A stretch of 64,000 nucleotides of DNA from Cinclus cinclus. Its lineage: Eukaryota > Chordata > Aves > Passeriformes > Cinclidae. This document shows, piece after piece, positions 45,953 through 57,839 of the stretch. Position numbers and translations under genes: made by a program. Within the stretch, counting starts at the first letter, position 1, and each line of letters begins with the position of its first letter. Below the pieces are notes generated by a model. The model saw nothing but the letters and a program-made list of their open reading frames with translations, was not told the DNA's origin and searched no databases. Where the stretch lies: contig NC_085059.1 of the NCBI RefSeq assembly GCF_963662255.1, forward strand, positions 16,337,588 through 16,401,587, written 5' to 3'.

Positions 45953-48900
45953 TGGCATCCCAAGTGACAAATTAACAGGGACTGTTAAATTGTGCTCACA
46001 GGGCCATGGAGGTGTTCTGGCTTCCTGAAATATTTCTAGCAAAGCAAGAGTGGTTATGAGTGATTTAAAGCACAGATAGTGCTCACCTGTTTGGTTTTTA
46101 AAAGTGTTATGTTTCTGCTCTCTGCCATACCACACAGCACTCTGGCTGTCAGTGCCATGAGGAATGTGATGGGTTTGTGTTATTTTTACAGTTTTCTCAT
46201 TGCTCTAATTGTTCCCCAGTGTTTCTGAAGAAAAGCAATGCTCGCTTGCAGGAAAGGAGGCAAAACCCACTCATTTGGAACACCAAAGCGGGTCTGAGGA
46301 AGGAGAAGCTGGGAAATCTGCTTGCTTTGGTAGATGCAAATTTCTGTGCAAAAAGTCCTCCCCTGGCTGGGCTCCCCTGTGGTGGTTTGCAGGCACACAC
46401 ACACCCAGACTGCCACTGCAGGGAGGCACCTGCAGCCACCACTGCCCGCTGCGAGCACCAGCACCAAACCTCTCACAACAGCCTGGCCAAAAATCCCGCA
46501 GAAACAGCAAACACCGTGAATGGCAGGAGGCTGAGAGAGGGAAGAGATGGGCACAAGGGATGGGGCTAGCAGAGATCTGTCCCTGGCTACTGCCAGGAGC
46601 CAGAGCCACAGCACCCCTTCAGGGTGAGCTCAGTGCTTTGTCTGAAGGTGGGCTCACATTGATATGCCAACCTCCATGCTGGAAGCATTGGAATGCAGGC
46701 AACATATTTGCCTCTAACTGTTTGGGGGAGAGTGGGCTGCTGGCAGCACTGACTTCTTAAATTGCCTGTGTTAGATCCCTCAGAGCTCGACTATCAGAGC
46801 TGTCGTCCTGTTTAGAGCTGTGGAAAGCCACCAGACTAAGGTGGAAACAGGTCTTGGGCATGGTCTTCACCCCGTGCAAGGAATGGATTTTGCCCAGAAA
46901 GCTGCAATAGTATGGAATGTGTTAAGGGCACACAAACTTCAGAGTGCTTCAGAATGGTTTCAATTTAAAAGGAATATTACAAGGCAAGAGCAGACACAGG
47001 TTTTTGGTGCACAGAAAACAACTTGTGTGCTGTTTTTGTGGCTTGTGGGAGCAGCCTTCAGGTGTGATCAGTCTCTTGTGGTTCTAAAAGACTCTCTGGC
47101 TTCTTGTTGGGTGGAACGGGACACAGATTTATGTGCCCCACCTAAATTGTTCCTGAGGTGTGAGACAATATTGCCTTCTCTGCCTTTCTTCTGTGAGCTC
47201 AGGAGCAGGGTGAGATCAGCTCCTGTGGGCAATGACTTGTGCTCTTCACAGGGAAAGATTGTCACACAGATCGACTGAGACCTGTTGGTACATTTCTGTT
47301 CTCCACTGGCTCCGGCAGCAGTTGGAGGAGGGAAGATAAATAAACTGTGGCTGTGGAACAGAAAGGCCATCGTGGCAATCTGCACTGGGGTTTGAGCAAG
47401 GAGTTCGTTTTCTAAACAATATCTGGAGTTTAAAATCCTTCAGGATGGATGATAACAAAATTTGCTCAGTCCAGTATCTTCAGGAGCCCTAATGACCATC
47501 AAAGCAACAACTTCATGGTGACTCTTTCTCCAAATCAGCTGTGTTATCCTGGAGCTAGCTGACCTCCTCTCTTTTAATTTCCCATCCCTCAAAGGCAAAC
47601 CATGCTGCCAGCACAGCACTTGGACTTCTCAGAACCTGCTGTTCTGACAGATCAAAAATAGATTTTTGTGCCCCTCTTATGTCAGTCTTCAATCTCTGGA
47701 GACTGACCTGCAGAAGTTTAAATTAGCTCGTTCAGACAGTGTGTAAAAACTAAAGTGAGCTCGTGTGTGATGGTTGCTGTGCTCGGGGGTCCCTCAGCCA
47801 GGCTGGAGCTGAGACTGCTCTGGCTGGGGAGGGCTCAGGTCTCTGGGGTTCCTCGTGGAGGGCTGGGATGGGCATAAGATCCTGGGTGAGGCTCAGAGGA
47901 GATCTGGAGCTTCCTGCAGGACAGGTCAGGGGTGGGATGTGCATTCAGCCTCCCCCTGTGTTCCCCTCCTCACCTCCCCACTCACAGGATGAGTGCTGAC
48001 ACGGTGTTTTCCATTTGACTGGCAGTGGCACTGACAGCATGCGCTGAAGTCCTTCATGCTCTGTCAGAGGGTGGTTAAGGCAGGAGAGAAACTCCATCAT
48101 CCCCGTCTAATGTGGGACACTCTGTGCGTGTCCCCTGTGCTTCTGTTGACTGTGAGAAGGTCACAAAGCACGGGAGACACTCCAGAGCACGCTGGCACTT
48201 CTCTGTGGCACAAAGGGTTGGCAAACAGCAGTACTAGGTCAGGTCTGGAAGACAACATAACTGCATTCTCTGCGTGTCACCAAAGCATTCAATTCATCCC
48301 TCTGCAGGATGAGCGCTTGTTTTATTCAGTGAGACGGTTCCTCTGAGCTATCAGAATGACAGGGAGCAACCAGAGTGAGGAAAGCATCTGGTGCCCAATT
48401 TAAAAAATGCTACACTTAATTTAATTTATTAATTTGGTCTTGTGGTCTGCAGCACTTGTTGGCTGTCCCTGTGTCCTGAGATTTCTTCCTGGGTGTGAGA
48501 AGACCCTGCCTAAGAGTGAGTCTCCACCTTTCCCCCACTTCATGAGCTCAGCCTGCCCTGCAGGGCTCTATATGGGGCAGATTAGCACAAACTGCTTGAT
48601 GGGGCTGCAAATTTCCCCTATTAGCAGCGTGTGTGGCTGGCAGTGCTGCGTTGTACTCCTTAGTTACACCTAAAGTTCTTCTGAAGCAAGAAGACAAAGG
48701 CAATATTCTCTGTCGTCATTCTCAGTTATTTCAAAATTGCTACCCACAGCAGAGCATCATCAGTCATTAGAGTCACATAGAGGAGCATTATATTCACTTT
48801 GTGGTCTCCCAGCTCCATAGCCAAGGACATCACAGCCACAATGAGACATAATCAGCGTGCTGTTGCCAATTGCAAGACATTGTAATTTAGCAAAAAAATT

Positions 48901-50060
48901 TCCTGTGTTCGGAGCCCTCTGAAGCTGGAGGGAGCTGCTCTGAATTCCTCTGCATTCCTGTCATCAAGCTGGGTGTGAGTGGCACGGAGGGAGCAGCGAG
49001 TCCCCTCGTTAGGATGCCACAGTGATGCCCAGGAATAGCAGGGCACATGTGCTGCACAAAATCAGGCACGACTGGCACGACAGGGAACAGCAGAAGAGGG
49101 CTAAGGAAAAGCCTCAACCTTGAATGACCTTGCTGTTGTGAATTTCTAACTTGTTCTTCTCCCTATTGATGCTATGAAAACAAAAAAAAAAAAGGTTTCT
49201 ACACACAAAAATACTCTTTCTCACAGAAGTTTTGGGGGGAAGCTTCAAATGACACAAATGTGAGACAGCTGATCTGGTCCCCCAGGTTTCTCCAGGTAGC
49301 ATTTAGCTGTTATGATTTTTGTTCCTGACTGGTGTTGGCTTGATGGGCAATATCAGGCAAATCCCACTCTGCTATGCCTCACTTTTACCATACATATTTG
49401 TACTTACTCAGGGTTTGGTGAGCAAAGGAGGTTTTTAAAAGCTCTCTTAAGAGCTGGGGAGCATTTGATCACAAACTGCACACTGGAATTTCATTTGTAA
49501 TGTATCTTATGGCAACATTTTGTAGGTTGCAACCATTTATAAGCTGTTTTTTCCTGCTAAAAATCTGCTAACCGTGGGGCTCAAGAAATTCTCTATCTTG
49601 TCTAAAAGAAAATAAAAAGTGTGAATTTTCACAATCTGGAAATGGGGCTGTTCCCAGAAACTTCCCTCTCTGCTCAGGAGATAGATGCTTGCCCACTGCT
49701 ACGAAAACATTGCTTCCCCTGGTCCCCTTCCAGCCTGGCCAGGTTGGGTCGTTATCATTTTTGATTACCAGTACTTTGACTTTATTTACCCTCTGTGAAA
49801 TGCTTATGAGCATTTGGCCGTGCACTTAATGTAGGGAACTTACTTTGGGGTCCTCTGCATGAAGGGACATAAACATAAATGCAGACAGATTTATTACAGT
49901 CTAATTTAAAAAAAAATGTCAGCAAATAAATGCTCATTTGACAGGGGAATAAATATCACATAGGAGCAGAGCAGACAGTGGAGTAGGTTGTAAGAAATTA
50001 ACATGAAACGTTTTGGTTTGACAGCGACTATAAAACAAAATTGTACTTTGGAGACTCTGG
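45953..50060. other. unique, somewhat GC-richer non-coding DNA
   Basis: Several overlapping frames of 130-183 codons occur on both strands at 46177-46760. They compete with one another, have no domain, and reflect the locally higher GC and lower stop density. The longest single frame at 46820-47278 (152 codons) is likewise unrecognised. (CA)5 lies at about 46394. An AT-rich, repeat-free patch at 49860-50050 precedes the CpG-enriched segment. Confidence 0.5.
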
Positions 50061-50560
50061 GAGTCATTTAGCAGAGGTGGAATCACTTTGCAGCAGCCGG
50101 GCACAGGGAGATGGTTCAGGATGAGACCACATCGCTGCAGAGGGGAATGGTTTGTGATCTGTCACTTCCATTTGTAAACTGACATTTAATGCGCGGGGAG
50201 CGCCATGCTGCCTTGATTGGATTTCCGAGCAGGATGCAGGCTGTGCCTGCACGTTGCTTAGCAGCAGTATGGCAGCCCAGGCCAGGGCCAGGATGCTGCT
50301 CCTCCTGCCTGCCTCCTGGCCCTGCCTGGCCCCCTCGGCTTCGTGCATTTGTGCATCAGGGAGAGGCAAGGAAAAGATGTGGTTTGTACCTCGCTGCATG
50401 TCAGCTTGTGGAGTCATGTACCCAGGGTGAACCGGGAAGCAGAAGCTGCAGCGGTCCTCTTGGTACCCCACGTGCTCACATCTCTTGCATTTTAAATATT
50501 TCATGGCCGCAGCCTTTTCCCTTGTCCAGCGCCAGGACTTTGAACAACACAGCAGCAGAG
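50060..50560. promoter_or_regulatory. small CpG-enriched segment
   Basis: About 17 CpGs occur in 500 bp (for example ATGCGCGGGGAGCGCCATG at about 50190, CCTCGGCTTCG at about 50335, ACCGGG at about 50431, GGCCGCAGCC at about 50505). The neighbouring kilobases have only a few each. This is below a classical CpG island but distinct. It overlaps the exon-like frame. A constrained coding exon, a small promoter or a conserved element would all explain it. Confidence 0.35.
50390..50537 (-). CDS. candidate internal exon with Cys4 zinc-binding-like motif
   Basis: Reading the minus strand, a pyrimidine/TG-rich tract ends in TTGTTCAAAG, giving an AG acceptor at 50539-50538. After it come 148 open bases to GCGAG|GTACAA, a fair GT donor (50389-50388). 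The exon would start in phase 0 and end one base into a codon. Its 49 codons include SWRWTREKAAAMKYLK, then CKRCEHVGYQEDRCSFC, then PVHPGYMTPQADMQ. The cysteines are spaced C-x2-C-x9-C-x2-C, as in zinc ribbons and treble-clef fingers. Read as C-x2-C-x4-Y-x4-C, it is also a zinc knuckle whose histidine has become tyrosine. The N-terminal WRW...EKAAAMKYL looks helical and basic. The frame stays open past the donor (to 50064), but that part looks like low-complexity intron. I do not recognise the family and found no partner exons within the window. It may equally be chance or a CpG-rich non-coding element. Confidence 0.28.
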
Positions 50561-51369
50561 TGAGTGTTCCACTCCGCTCCTCCCAGCTCCTGAGCTCCAG
50601 CCAAGCCTCACCTGGAGGGAGCCTGGGGTGTTCCAGCTGTGGACCCCATTTTTGTGCTGGACAGACTTAAAGAGGGCTGTACAAGGAGTGTTTGAGGGCT
50701 CCCGTGGGTATCAGAGAGCAGATCCACAGCACAGCAGCTGAATGTGATGCTAATGGTCTCCTCTGGTGCTCTCCATTGATTTCATCAAAAGGGTCAAGAT
50801 GCTGTTCCTAAAGAAAGCACATGGCAATTTTTTTCCGTAGCAGTGAAATAACTGTTCGGGTGTCTTGCAATATTTGTTTTCACCGTTTTTTATTATTTTT
50901 TTTATTTGTTTGTTTGTTTTCTGGGTTTTTTTCCCTCTCTTTCCTTCGTCTTTTGGGCTTCAGTTTCTAATGAGGTTCCCAGGCAATTACTGAGGCTGTG
51001 GTTGCCACAAGCATTGTTCATTTCACTTTATTGCAGAAATGCACTGAAATCCTGGGAGTGGTTTTGTTTTAATGGCCTGGTCGATACATGGTGCTTATTC
51101 CACCTCAAACATTACAAAGAGATTTTAAAAGCATACTTGTTCATCTTAACACTCCCATCAAGTTTCTGAAATGCTTTATATATCCTTTGTGTTTCTTAAC
51201 ATTTCAGCACAAATCCAATATCCTACTTTCACTGTAGGCATTGAACCATCCCTCTCCGTGCTGGGGATCACATCTCAATGTGTGTATGCAGAAAGTGAAG
51301 TTCAACCACTTTGCACAGGGGTAAAAGTGCAATAACTAATGGGAAGGAGCATGTGGGAACAGAGTTTAC
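50561..51369. other. unique non-coding DNA with T-rich patch
   Basis: A T-rich low-complexity strand with ATTTGTTTGTTTGTTTTC occurs at 50886-50930. No gene or recognised transposon. Confidence 0.5.
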
Positions 51370-52150
51370 CTCACCGTAAGTAGAATAAAAGCTAAAAGTC
51401 TTCCATAGCACATGTTGGGGGGAGTGGAGAGTTGTGGAGTGGAAACTTTTGCTCCTGAAGTTCTGGAAGAATTGATGTGTGAAATTGCAAATCTGGTAGT
51501 AAGAGTTTTTAATAAATCTATCAACTCAAGGGTGGCACTGTGTGACTGAAGAATAGCAAACACACGGTCTGTATTTAAGAAAGAGAGAGTAATAGAGAGA
51601 CCAGTGTGTACAGGCCTTTTAGTCTGGCATCAGCTCTACAGAATCACAATTTCTGGAAAAAAATATGTCCACTTTGTGATGAGCTGTGAAAAGGACACAG
51701 CTTACATCAGCGAAAGTATTGGCTGCATAGGTAAGAAGCTTTCTGCATAGGTAAGAAGCTTTCAGCATCCTTATTTGTTTCAGCCATTTGTGAATATCTG
51801 TGCTTTAAACATGTGAATTAAAACAGAGACACACAGAGATGGGGGTATTAGAGAGATCAGGAGAATAGAGAGCCTGATTTACAAGAGAAGGCTAAAGGAG
51901 CGTGGGTTGTTGATCATAGGAAAATAAAGGCTTAGCAGGGTTATGATCACTGCCTCTAAAAACCTCAGCAGGGAAAAAGGACTATTTCACTGGAGAGAAT
52001 AAAATCACACTGGAAATCAAAGTAAGTTTTCTAGCCATTAAGACAGGGAGGATGGAACAGCTTTCTGGAAGGAATGACAACGAACAGAATCCCAGCTACC
52101 TTCCAGCCACAGCTCAGTACGTTTATGGAGAGTTAATACAATGTAGTGCA
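51370..52150 (+). mobile_element. ancient CR1/L3-like LINE remnant, plus strand
   Basis: The order of degraded landmarks follows the end of a CR1-clade ORF2 and 3' UTR. First is a GGCACTGTGTGACTG...AATAGCAAACACACGG...TATTTAAGAAAGAGAG block (51530-51590). Then comes TGTACAGGCCTTTTAGTCTGGCATC (about 51606-51630; compare the usual 'tacaggccagttagtctgacctc'). Next is GAGAAGGCTAAAGGAGCGTGG (about 51886), the counterpart of the [14 protein letters not shown] coding block. Last is the GGAACAGCTTTCTGGAAGGA segment (about 52051-52070). Reading frames are broken throughout. The copy is old and also contains the 20-bp duplication listed separately. Boundaries are approximate. Confidence 0.68.
51723..51762 (+). 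repeat. perfect 20-bp tandem duplication
   Basis: CTGCATAGGTAAGAAGCTTT occurs twice head to tail (51723-51742 and 51743-51762) with no mismatch. The unit includes TAGGTAAGA, which resembles a splice donor. Perfect identity inside an old, decayed LINE shows the duplication is much younger than its host repeat. Confidence 0.95.
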
Positions 52151-52377
52151 CATGACAGAAGGGATTGCACTTGGTGACCCCAGAGATGGCTTCCAGTCTG
52201 TCTGCACATGCAGAAACTCCATTTCAAAGTCCTCATTAAACTTTCTGTGCAATTCTTTTTCCTTATCTTCTTTTTAAAGAAGAATTATCCTGTAATAAAC
52301 AGGGTGGTGCCATCTGCCACAGTCTCTGGCACAGAAGGGAGGAGTTGCTGTTTCCATGTTAGTTAGCTGTATTGAGA

Positions 52378-52401
52378 GGGGTGGGGGGGGAGGGTTTGGG
52401 G
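52378..52401 (+). repeat. canonical G-quadruplex motif
   Basis: The strand reads G4-T-G8-A-G3-TTT-G4 (52378-52401): four tracts of at least three guanines with loops of 1, 1 and 3 bases. Such short loops are known to favour very stable parallel quadruplexes. It lies between the ancient LINE and the unnamed old repeat. Confidence 0.9.
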
Positions 52402-52429
52402 CTGCTTCCATCTGGCACTGGGGCTGATT

Positions 52430-52865
52430 GAAGGTGAGAGATGATCTCTTGAAACTCAGTGAAAAACGATGGGTAAGGCAGATAAAAGTTGTGAAGCGCC
52501 TTGAAAATACAGACCAAGCTGCTTAGGTTTGATGTGGCCAGTGAAGAGTGATGAGAGAAGGGCTGTGTTGGAAGGGAAGGACATAGTCTGAAGGGAAGGT
52601 AAGAAAATTCTCTTTACAGTGTTGTTCTCAGAGGATGCAAGCAGGGCAAAATGGCAGTTTTCTGTGTTAGAGAGAAGAAAATTAGAGTTGATCTGTGGTT
52701 TAAGATGATGAGACACTCTGCTGTGCTGGGAGAAGGATGGCCTTATTTCAGCAGAGGGAACTGCTGTGATGATACATTGATCTAGTAGAGAGCACACAAG
52801 GCAGATCAAAAATGATGCCCAGGTTCCAAAGCTGGGAGAAACTGAAGTATTTCTCTGAGGCATTG
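52430..52865 (+). mobile_element. probable ancient dispersed repeat, family not named
   Basis: Elements such as CGATGGGTAAGGCAGATAAAA and CTTAGGTTTGATGTGGCCAG, later AAAATGATGCCCAGGTTCC...GCTGGGAGAAACTG, recall an old high-copy amniote repeat with a 'gatgacacccaggtt(g/c)..agcctggga' block. I remember it from crocodilian and turtle DNA but cannot name it reliably. The antisense frame of 135 codons (52863-52456) is a product of this repeat's low stop density, not a gene. It could belong to the same insertion complex as the LINE remnant just upstream. Confidence 0.4.
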
Positions 52866-55800
52866 GTCTGCTTCCAGCACTGACTGTTCAAGTGGAGCAG
52901 ATTAGCAGAAAAACCTGTCTTTTAAAGTACTTGAAGTATGGTTGGTGCAGGCTCAGCTCCCTCCTTCTGGGAGAGGAAGGTCCCCAGGAGGCTGGGCTCC
53001 CTCCTGGGAATGTGCTGCTGGACCCCATCCTCTGGCTCTGGGAAGGAAGAACTGGGTCCTGACCATGCTGAGACTGGTCTGGAATTCGTGCAGAATTGAG
53101 AAGAGGTCAAAAGGAAAGGGTGAAATCTGAGCTTGTTTGTCTTGAGTTTGGTCCTTGGGGAGTTACATTTTCAGATGCTTCTCTCCAGGCACAAGAGTCA
53201 GAGATGTCTGCACTGAATCACTCCATCCTTGGTTCTGTCTCAGAAGTAAAGACTCAGAGGAGATTCTGAACTGCCAAACTCCTGATTTCATTTTTCAAAG
53301 ACCTCTGACTCCTCTTGTCTTCCCCGGTCAGGACTGTAAGAGCTAGCTTTTGTAGCATAGTTACCAGGAAAATCCTTCTTGATAATCACCCACATCCTGT
53401 AGTCCTTTCCTGTGTTTCTCCTTTATTTCGAGAGGGTTTGTCTGTAATGCTGCTGGCCCAAAACTAAGGGTGTGATAAAGCAGATGATTAAAATAGCACT
53501 GAAAGCTTTGTGCAGAGAAGCTCAGTCTGGCCTTCATTAGCTTAGCTTAAATCACTTCAGGTTACTTTGATTCTGAGCAAGTTCACAGAGGATCTTTTTT
53601 ATTAGTTTTCCCACATAAATTCAGACAAGCCCTAAAAAAACAGTAAACAGCATGACTTTAGGAAATGAGCTTCTTCTAGGGCTGCTTCTAGGAGCTCTTC
53701 TAGAGAAAAGTACCTCTAGAGAGATGAAATTCTGCAGGCGTGATCTAGCAAAGGGGAGTGACATGACAGTGGCAATGGGCAACCACAGCCTTTCCTCCTG
53801 CTTCAGAGAAGCTTTCCCCTGGGCTGGCAGAGGCTCAGACTTAGAGAGAAGGCGGCAGTAAATTAAAATTAAAACTCTAGAGTATATCCTGTGAGAAATA
53901 TCCATTTAAATTTCTGAGCTGCAAGCATCTCCTTGTGCTTCTGTCTGACAGCCCAGATATTGCTCCTTTCCTCAGCTTCTACAGGTGTAAAATGGGGTAA
54001 AAAAAATTGGTCTCCTTGGGAAAGTGTTTTGATACCCAGCACTAAAGAAGTTCATTATCACCATCCTGTTAATGCTGCCACTGTTATCATTCAGTGGTTT
54101 GCTTTACTGGAGTAATGACCCATTAATATTATTTTGTTGACTGTACAGATGATCTTTCAAAGCAGCAGTGAAATGTGCTATTAAGAGCTCCAGACAACTT
54201 ACTGGCCTAATTTATAAGCAGATGCAACCAGTAATAAATAAGAGATTAAAATGAAGCAATGGTCGAGAAAGTTTTTACATAAAGAGCTCTAATCTCCTCT
54301 CGCTCTCTCCCCAGCCATCAGAACCTCTTATGCTTCAAGACACAGGTCTGAGGATAAGGAGGTGCCTTCTGTTTCCATTGCTCTGCATCCACTGCTTTTG
54401 CAAACATGAAATTAATGTCTAAAAAAACAATCCCTGGAGCAAGGCTTCTGTTCACCCATCCTGGAGACATTGCTGGGGAGCTGGCCCAGGGAGATGTGCA
54501 GGTTTCCCACTTGGTGCAGCTTTGCTGGAGCTACTGCAGCTCCCCAGACTCCTTCCCAGGGACCCCGAGGAACCTGCACAGCTCCCACCTTCTAGGCTGC
54601 TACAAGCAAGACCAAGAGTGCTCGAAGAGTGATGTCGAAATAGCCAATAGCTAATAGAAACACTGTGGTGCACTTTACCTGTCAGTAGGGAGAGTTTGAA
54701 AGTAACCCTCCCTGCCCAGACACTGCTGAATGTTTCATTAGCTGAGAAATGCAAAGCTGGCTTTTCTAGCAGAGGCTGCAGAGGTGATGGGGGGTTTCTG
54801 ATGTGGGGCAACATTTATTTTGTCTCAGCACAATCAAAAAATTCAAAAATCTTCACCCAAATAAGCCAAATTTAAAAAACCCCAAAACCTAACCCAAAGG
54901 ACGTGGCAGTTACTGCAATTTGAAAGAAAGAAAGAAGAGAATACACTATTAGTTCATGGAACATATTTTTGTTTTATATCCAGCAGACTAACTATATATT
55001 TACAATGAAAGAAAAGCAAAGTTATCATAATTCCTTGATTTTATTCACTTTCTTAAGAGGTGAGGTAGAGGCACAGAAATTAAGGGTATGTCTTGCCACA
55101 TCTGATACAGAAACAGATATAAAAAAATAAATAATCTTGCTATGAGCTCCTCTGAAAAAGGTGGGATTTTGAAAGATAGACTCCCAGTGGAAATTTCTCC
55201 TTGTTTTTCATTAAGGTAGCTATAATGGCTGCCCAGTTTCCAGTCCCAGGAACCTGAGGCCCCACTGTCCTGCCTGATGTACCTGATGCTCCACACTAAG
55301 GATGGGTTAAGTTTGCAATTACATATCATCAGTATTTCCTTTCTCTGTCTCTCTCTTTTTTAATTTTATTTGTAAACTTCAGAAGTCTAAGAGAGAACGT
55401 GCTGCTTTGCCTTCCCTGTTCCCTGCTGACTTCATTCCCCTGATCAAAGTGAGAATAAGTAGGGCTGGTTTGTTTAATAGAGAGGGTCTTACCCAGCCAC
55501 ACCTCTTTGTTTGCCGACATAATTGAGGAGAAGACAGCTTGGGGAATAGTTCTGCTTAATTGCTCTCACAGTCGCTGCAAGGCACTCAGTGGAGGGTTGG
55601 GCTGAACTGGTCCTATTGTGGATTTTTTGTAAAGCCTTGGTAACAGAGGAGTCCAAAAAAATCCCCACCTCAAGCCCTTATATAACCAGCAAAGTAACCT
55701 TCACTGCAGCGTGGGGTTTTTTTCCTGCATAAAATTCCCTTGGATGAGCCAGGGAATGGTGCAGCTGCCCCATCCCTGCAGATCTCTGGTGGGCACCGAG

Positions 55801-56047
55801 AGAGAAGGGGTAGAATGGAGCATCTGGGTGGAACATCTCATCTATTAAAATGTTCAGCCTTTTAATAAAGTATACGTGTGGTGGTAGAAGCTTCCTCCTA
55901 ATGAGTCCCGGAGTGCAGAAATCACTGCTTCTCAAAGGAAGACCAGGCTGTAACTCTCTTGATTTTAAATCAAAGGTTGGCTGTGACTCCTCAATCCTTT
56001 GCAGTCCAGAAAAAGTCAGCAGAGCAGCTAATTAGAGCACTGGTTGT

Positions 56048-56049
<2 letters not shown>
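52866..56049. other. unique non-coding DNA
   Basis: No gene recognised. The minus-strand frame of 120 codons at 54452-54814 is Ser/Leu-rich without a domain. A repeat-free, TAAT-containing block at 54060-54270 resembles conserved non-coding DNA. An AT-rich low-complexity patch with GAAAGAAAGAAAGAAG lies at about 54923-54938. Confidence 0.5.

Positions 56050-56082
<33 letters not shown>
56050..56082. repeat. 33-T homopolymer tract
   Basis: Thirty-three uninterrupted Ts, the longest homopolymer in the window. No AATAAA complement (TTTATT) lies next to it, and no recognisable retrocopy or target-site duplication flanks it. It is likely to be length-variable and error-prone in assembly. Confidence 0.95.
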
Positions 56083-56083
<1 letters not shown>

Positions 56084-57839
56084 GCTTGAAACCCTGAAAT
56101 GAAGGGCAGGTCTGCTCTGTGTGTTTGACAATGATGAGACCTCAGATCCCTGGCGAAGGCTTTTACATTAAAGAAATGGAGAAGGGCTTTCCAGAGACAG
56201 ACTTCCCTGGCCGTGGAGGGGACAAGCCTTCAACAACTCGGGGATGACACTGAGGGCAGTGCTGTCCCTGCCCTGGGGGACCACAGCCTGGAGACTGAGA
56301 ACTGCACTCTAATTTTAATGATGCTCGGACTGAACCTCTCCTGCTTTTAGAAACTGGTCTTAGTTCTGCAAAATTATTCTATTTTCTGCTATTATTAGGT
56401 GGGATTAAAACATAGTATTGATAAGTATTCCTGCACTGAAGGGGAGAAGGAGATATTTTATGTGACAATGGGGACAAAATCCTCATTCTCTCCCTGTTAT
56501 ATTCATTAGAGTTTCTTTTGTTTACAAGGCTGTCTTACTCCATCAGAGGTATGGCAAATTGTCTCCTAAAGGAAGCAATGAATTCACTACACATACACCT
56601 AAACCTTGACAATTATTGTCTCTTCCTATATATTTTTAAAGCCTTGAGTACTATTAATCACAGAGCTCAGGAAAAAGCATATGACCTCCCCTGTATCGGT
56701 CTTAGAAAGATCTTGTGTATTAAGAAGCTGTCTGCCAACAAATCCCTGAGCAACTGCACTCCCTGTGGTAAAGAGAGTTAGGGAAGCCACCAGGAACTCT
56801 GATTTATCTGGGTACAAGTGCACACCTGAAGTTAAATATGTGGTTTCCCTGAGACTCTCCACAGCTTGGTTCTCTGTGCCTTCTTTTGGGCCCTGCAAAG
56901 ATAAAACACTTACCAGCAAATGTGTGAACACATCTTTCTGTCAGTCTTGTCTTCTTCTGAAGCTGTTGCAAAGCTTGTCTTTCCTGAAAGTACATCACAA
57001 ACATCCCAGGTGGCAGAAGGCATTCACAGTGCAAAGGGAGTTAAGAATTGCAGGTTATTTGATATTTTTCCCAAGAACTTAGTACCCTAAACCCACTTTC
57101 AGGTTGCTGCTTCGTCACAGCTCTCTGGGTTGGGGACTATTCTGTACAGATCTATTTGGAAAAAAAAAATGTGCTGACCATGCTACAATAAATAATGCTA
57201 GCATTTAACATTCGGCACATTCTTGAAAGCTTTCCTGCAGTAGATTGAAAAGTCTGACCAGTATTCAAATTACAATAGGAAATTATTCTAGTTCCAACTT
57301 AAAGGAAATAGATTTTTGAAGCTTCACCTTGCTAGAACATATCAAGCATATAGCTTCAAACAGAGAAAAAGATGGAAGGTTGGGAGGGGATTTTTTTTTT
57401 TTTGCCAGACTTTCTCCTTTATTTTCCTAGAAATGACAGCTGAGAGTAAACAGTGGCTCTCCTCAAATATGAAAGGATGAGAGACATTTTAAAAAGGAAA
57501 ATTTTCACTCTGACATGCTGCATATATGGCAGCAATAGGAAGGACTTAACAAGACAGTAATGGGATGGCTTTCCTGTTATGTCCTTATCCTTCAGGACTT
57601 AAAAGCTCTGACAGTTAAAAAGTATTTTCTCGTTAAAAAGAGGCTGTTAAAAGCAAAACAAAACAACACAAAACAAAATAAAAACAAAACAACAACAAAT
57701 CACAACAGATTTAAGCTTTGTTTCTTTTGGCAGTGGTGTACCAGTCTCTCTTCCTCCATTTTGGAGGATCTCCAAAAGTTTTTTAAATGTTTCCTCAAGA
57801 TGGCCTTCACTTTTACTGATATTTTAATAACTGGGGGCA
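56083..57839. other. unique non-coding DNA with A-rich patch
   Basis: A/C-rich low complexity lies at 57650-57705, with CAAAACAAAACAACAC-type pentamers, resembling an eroded poly(A)/(CAAAA)n tail. Paired frames at 56626-57082 on opposite strands have no recognisable product. Confidence 0.5.

Noticed and set aside
46177..46760. Four overlapping frames of 112-183 codons on both strands
   Set aside because: They compete with each other and reflect a locally stop-poor, GC-richer sequence. No domain or start context supports any one of them.
52456..52863. 135-codon minus-strand frame
   Set aside because: Antisense to the ancient repeat-like block and without any recognisable protein feature.
53640..53860. 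Sequence with GGGGAGTGACATGAC, faintly like the same old repeat family as 52430-52865
   Set aside because: The similarity is too short to support a call.
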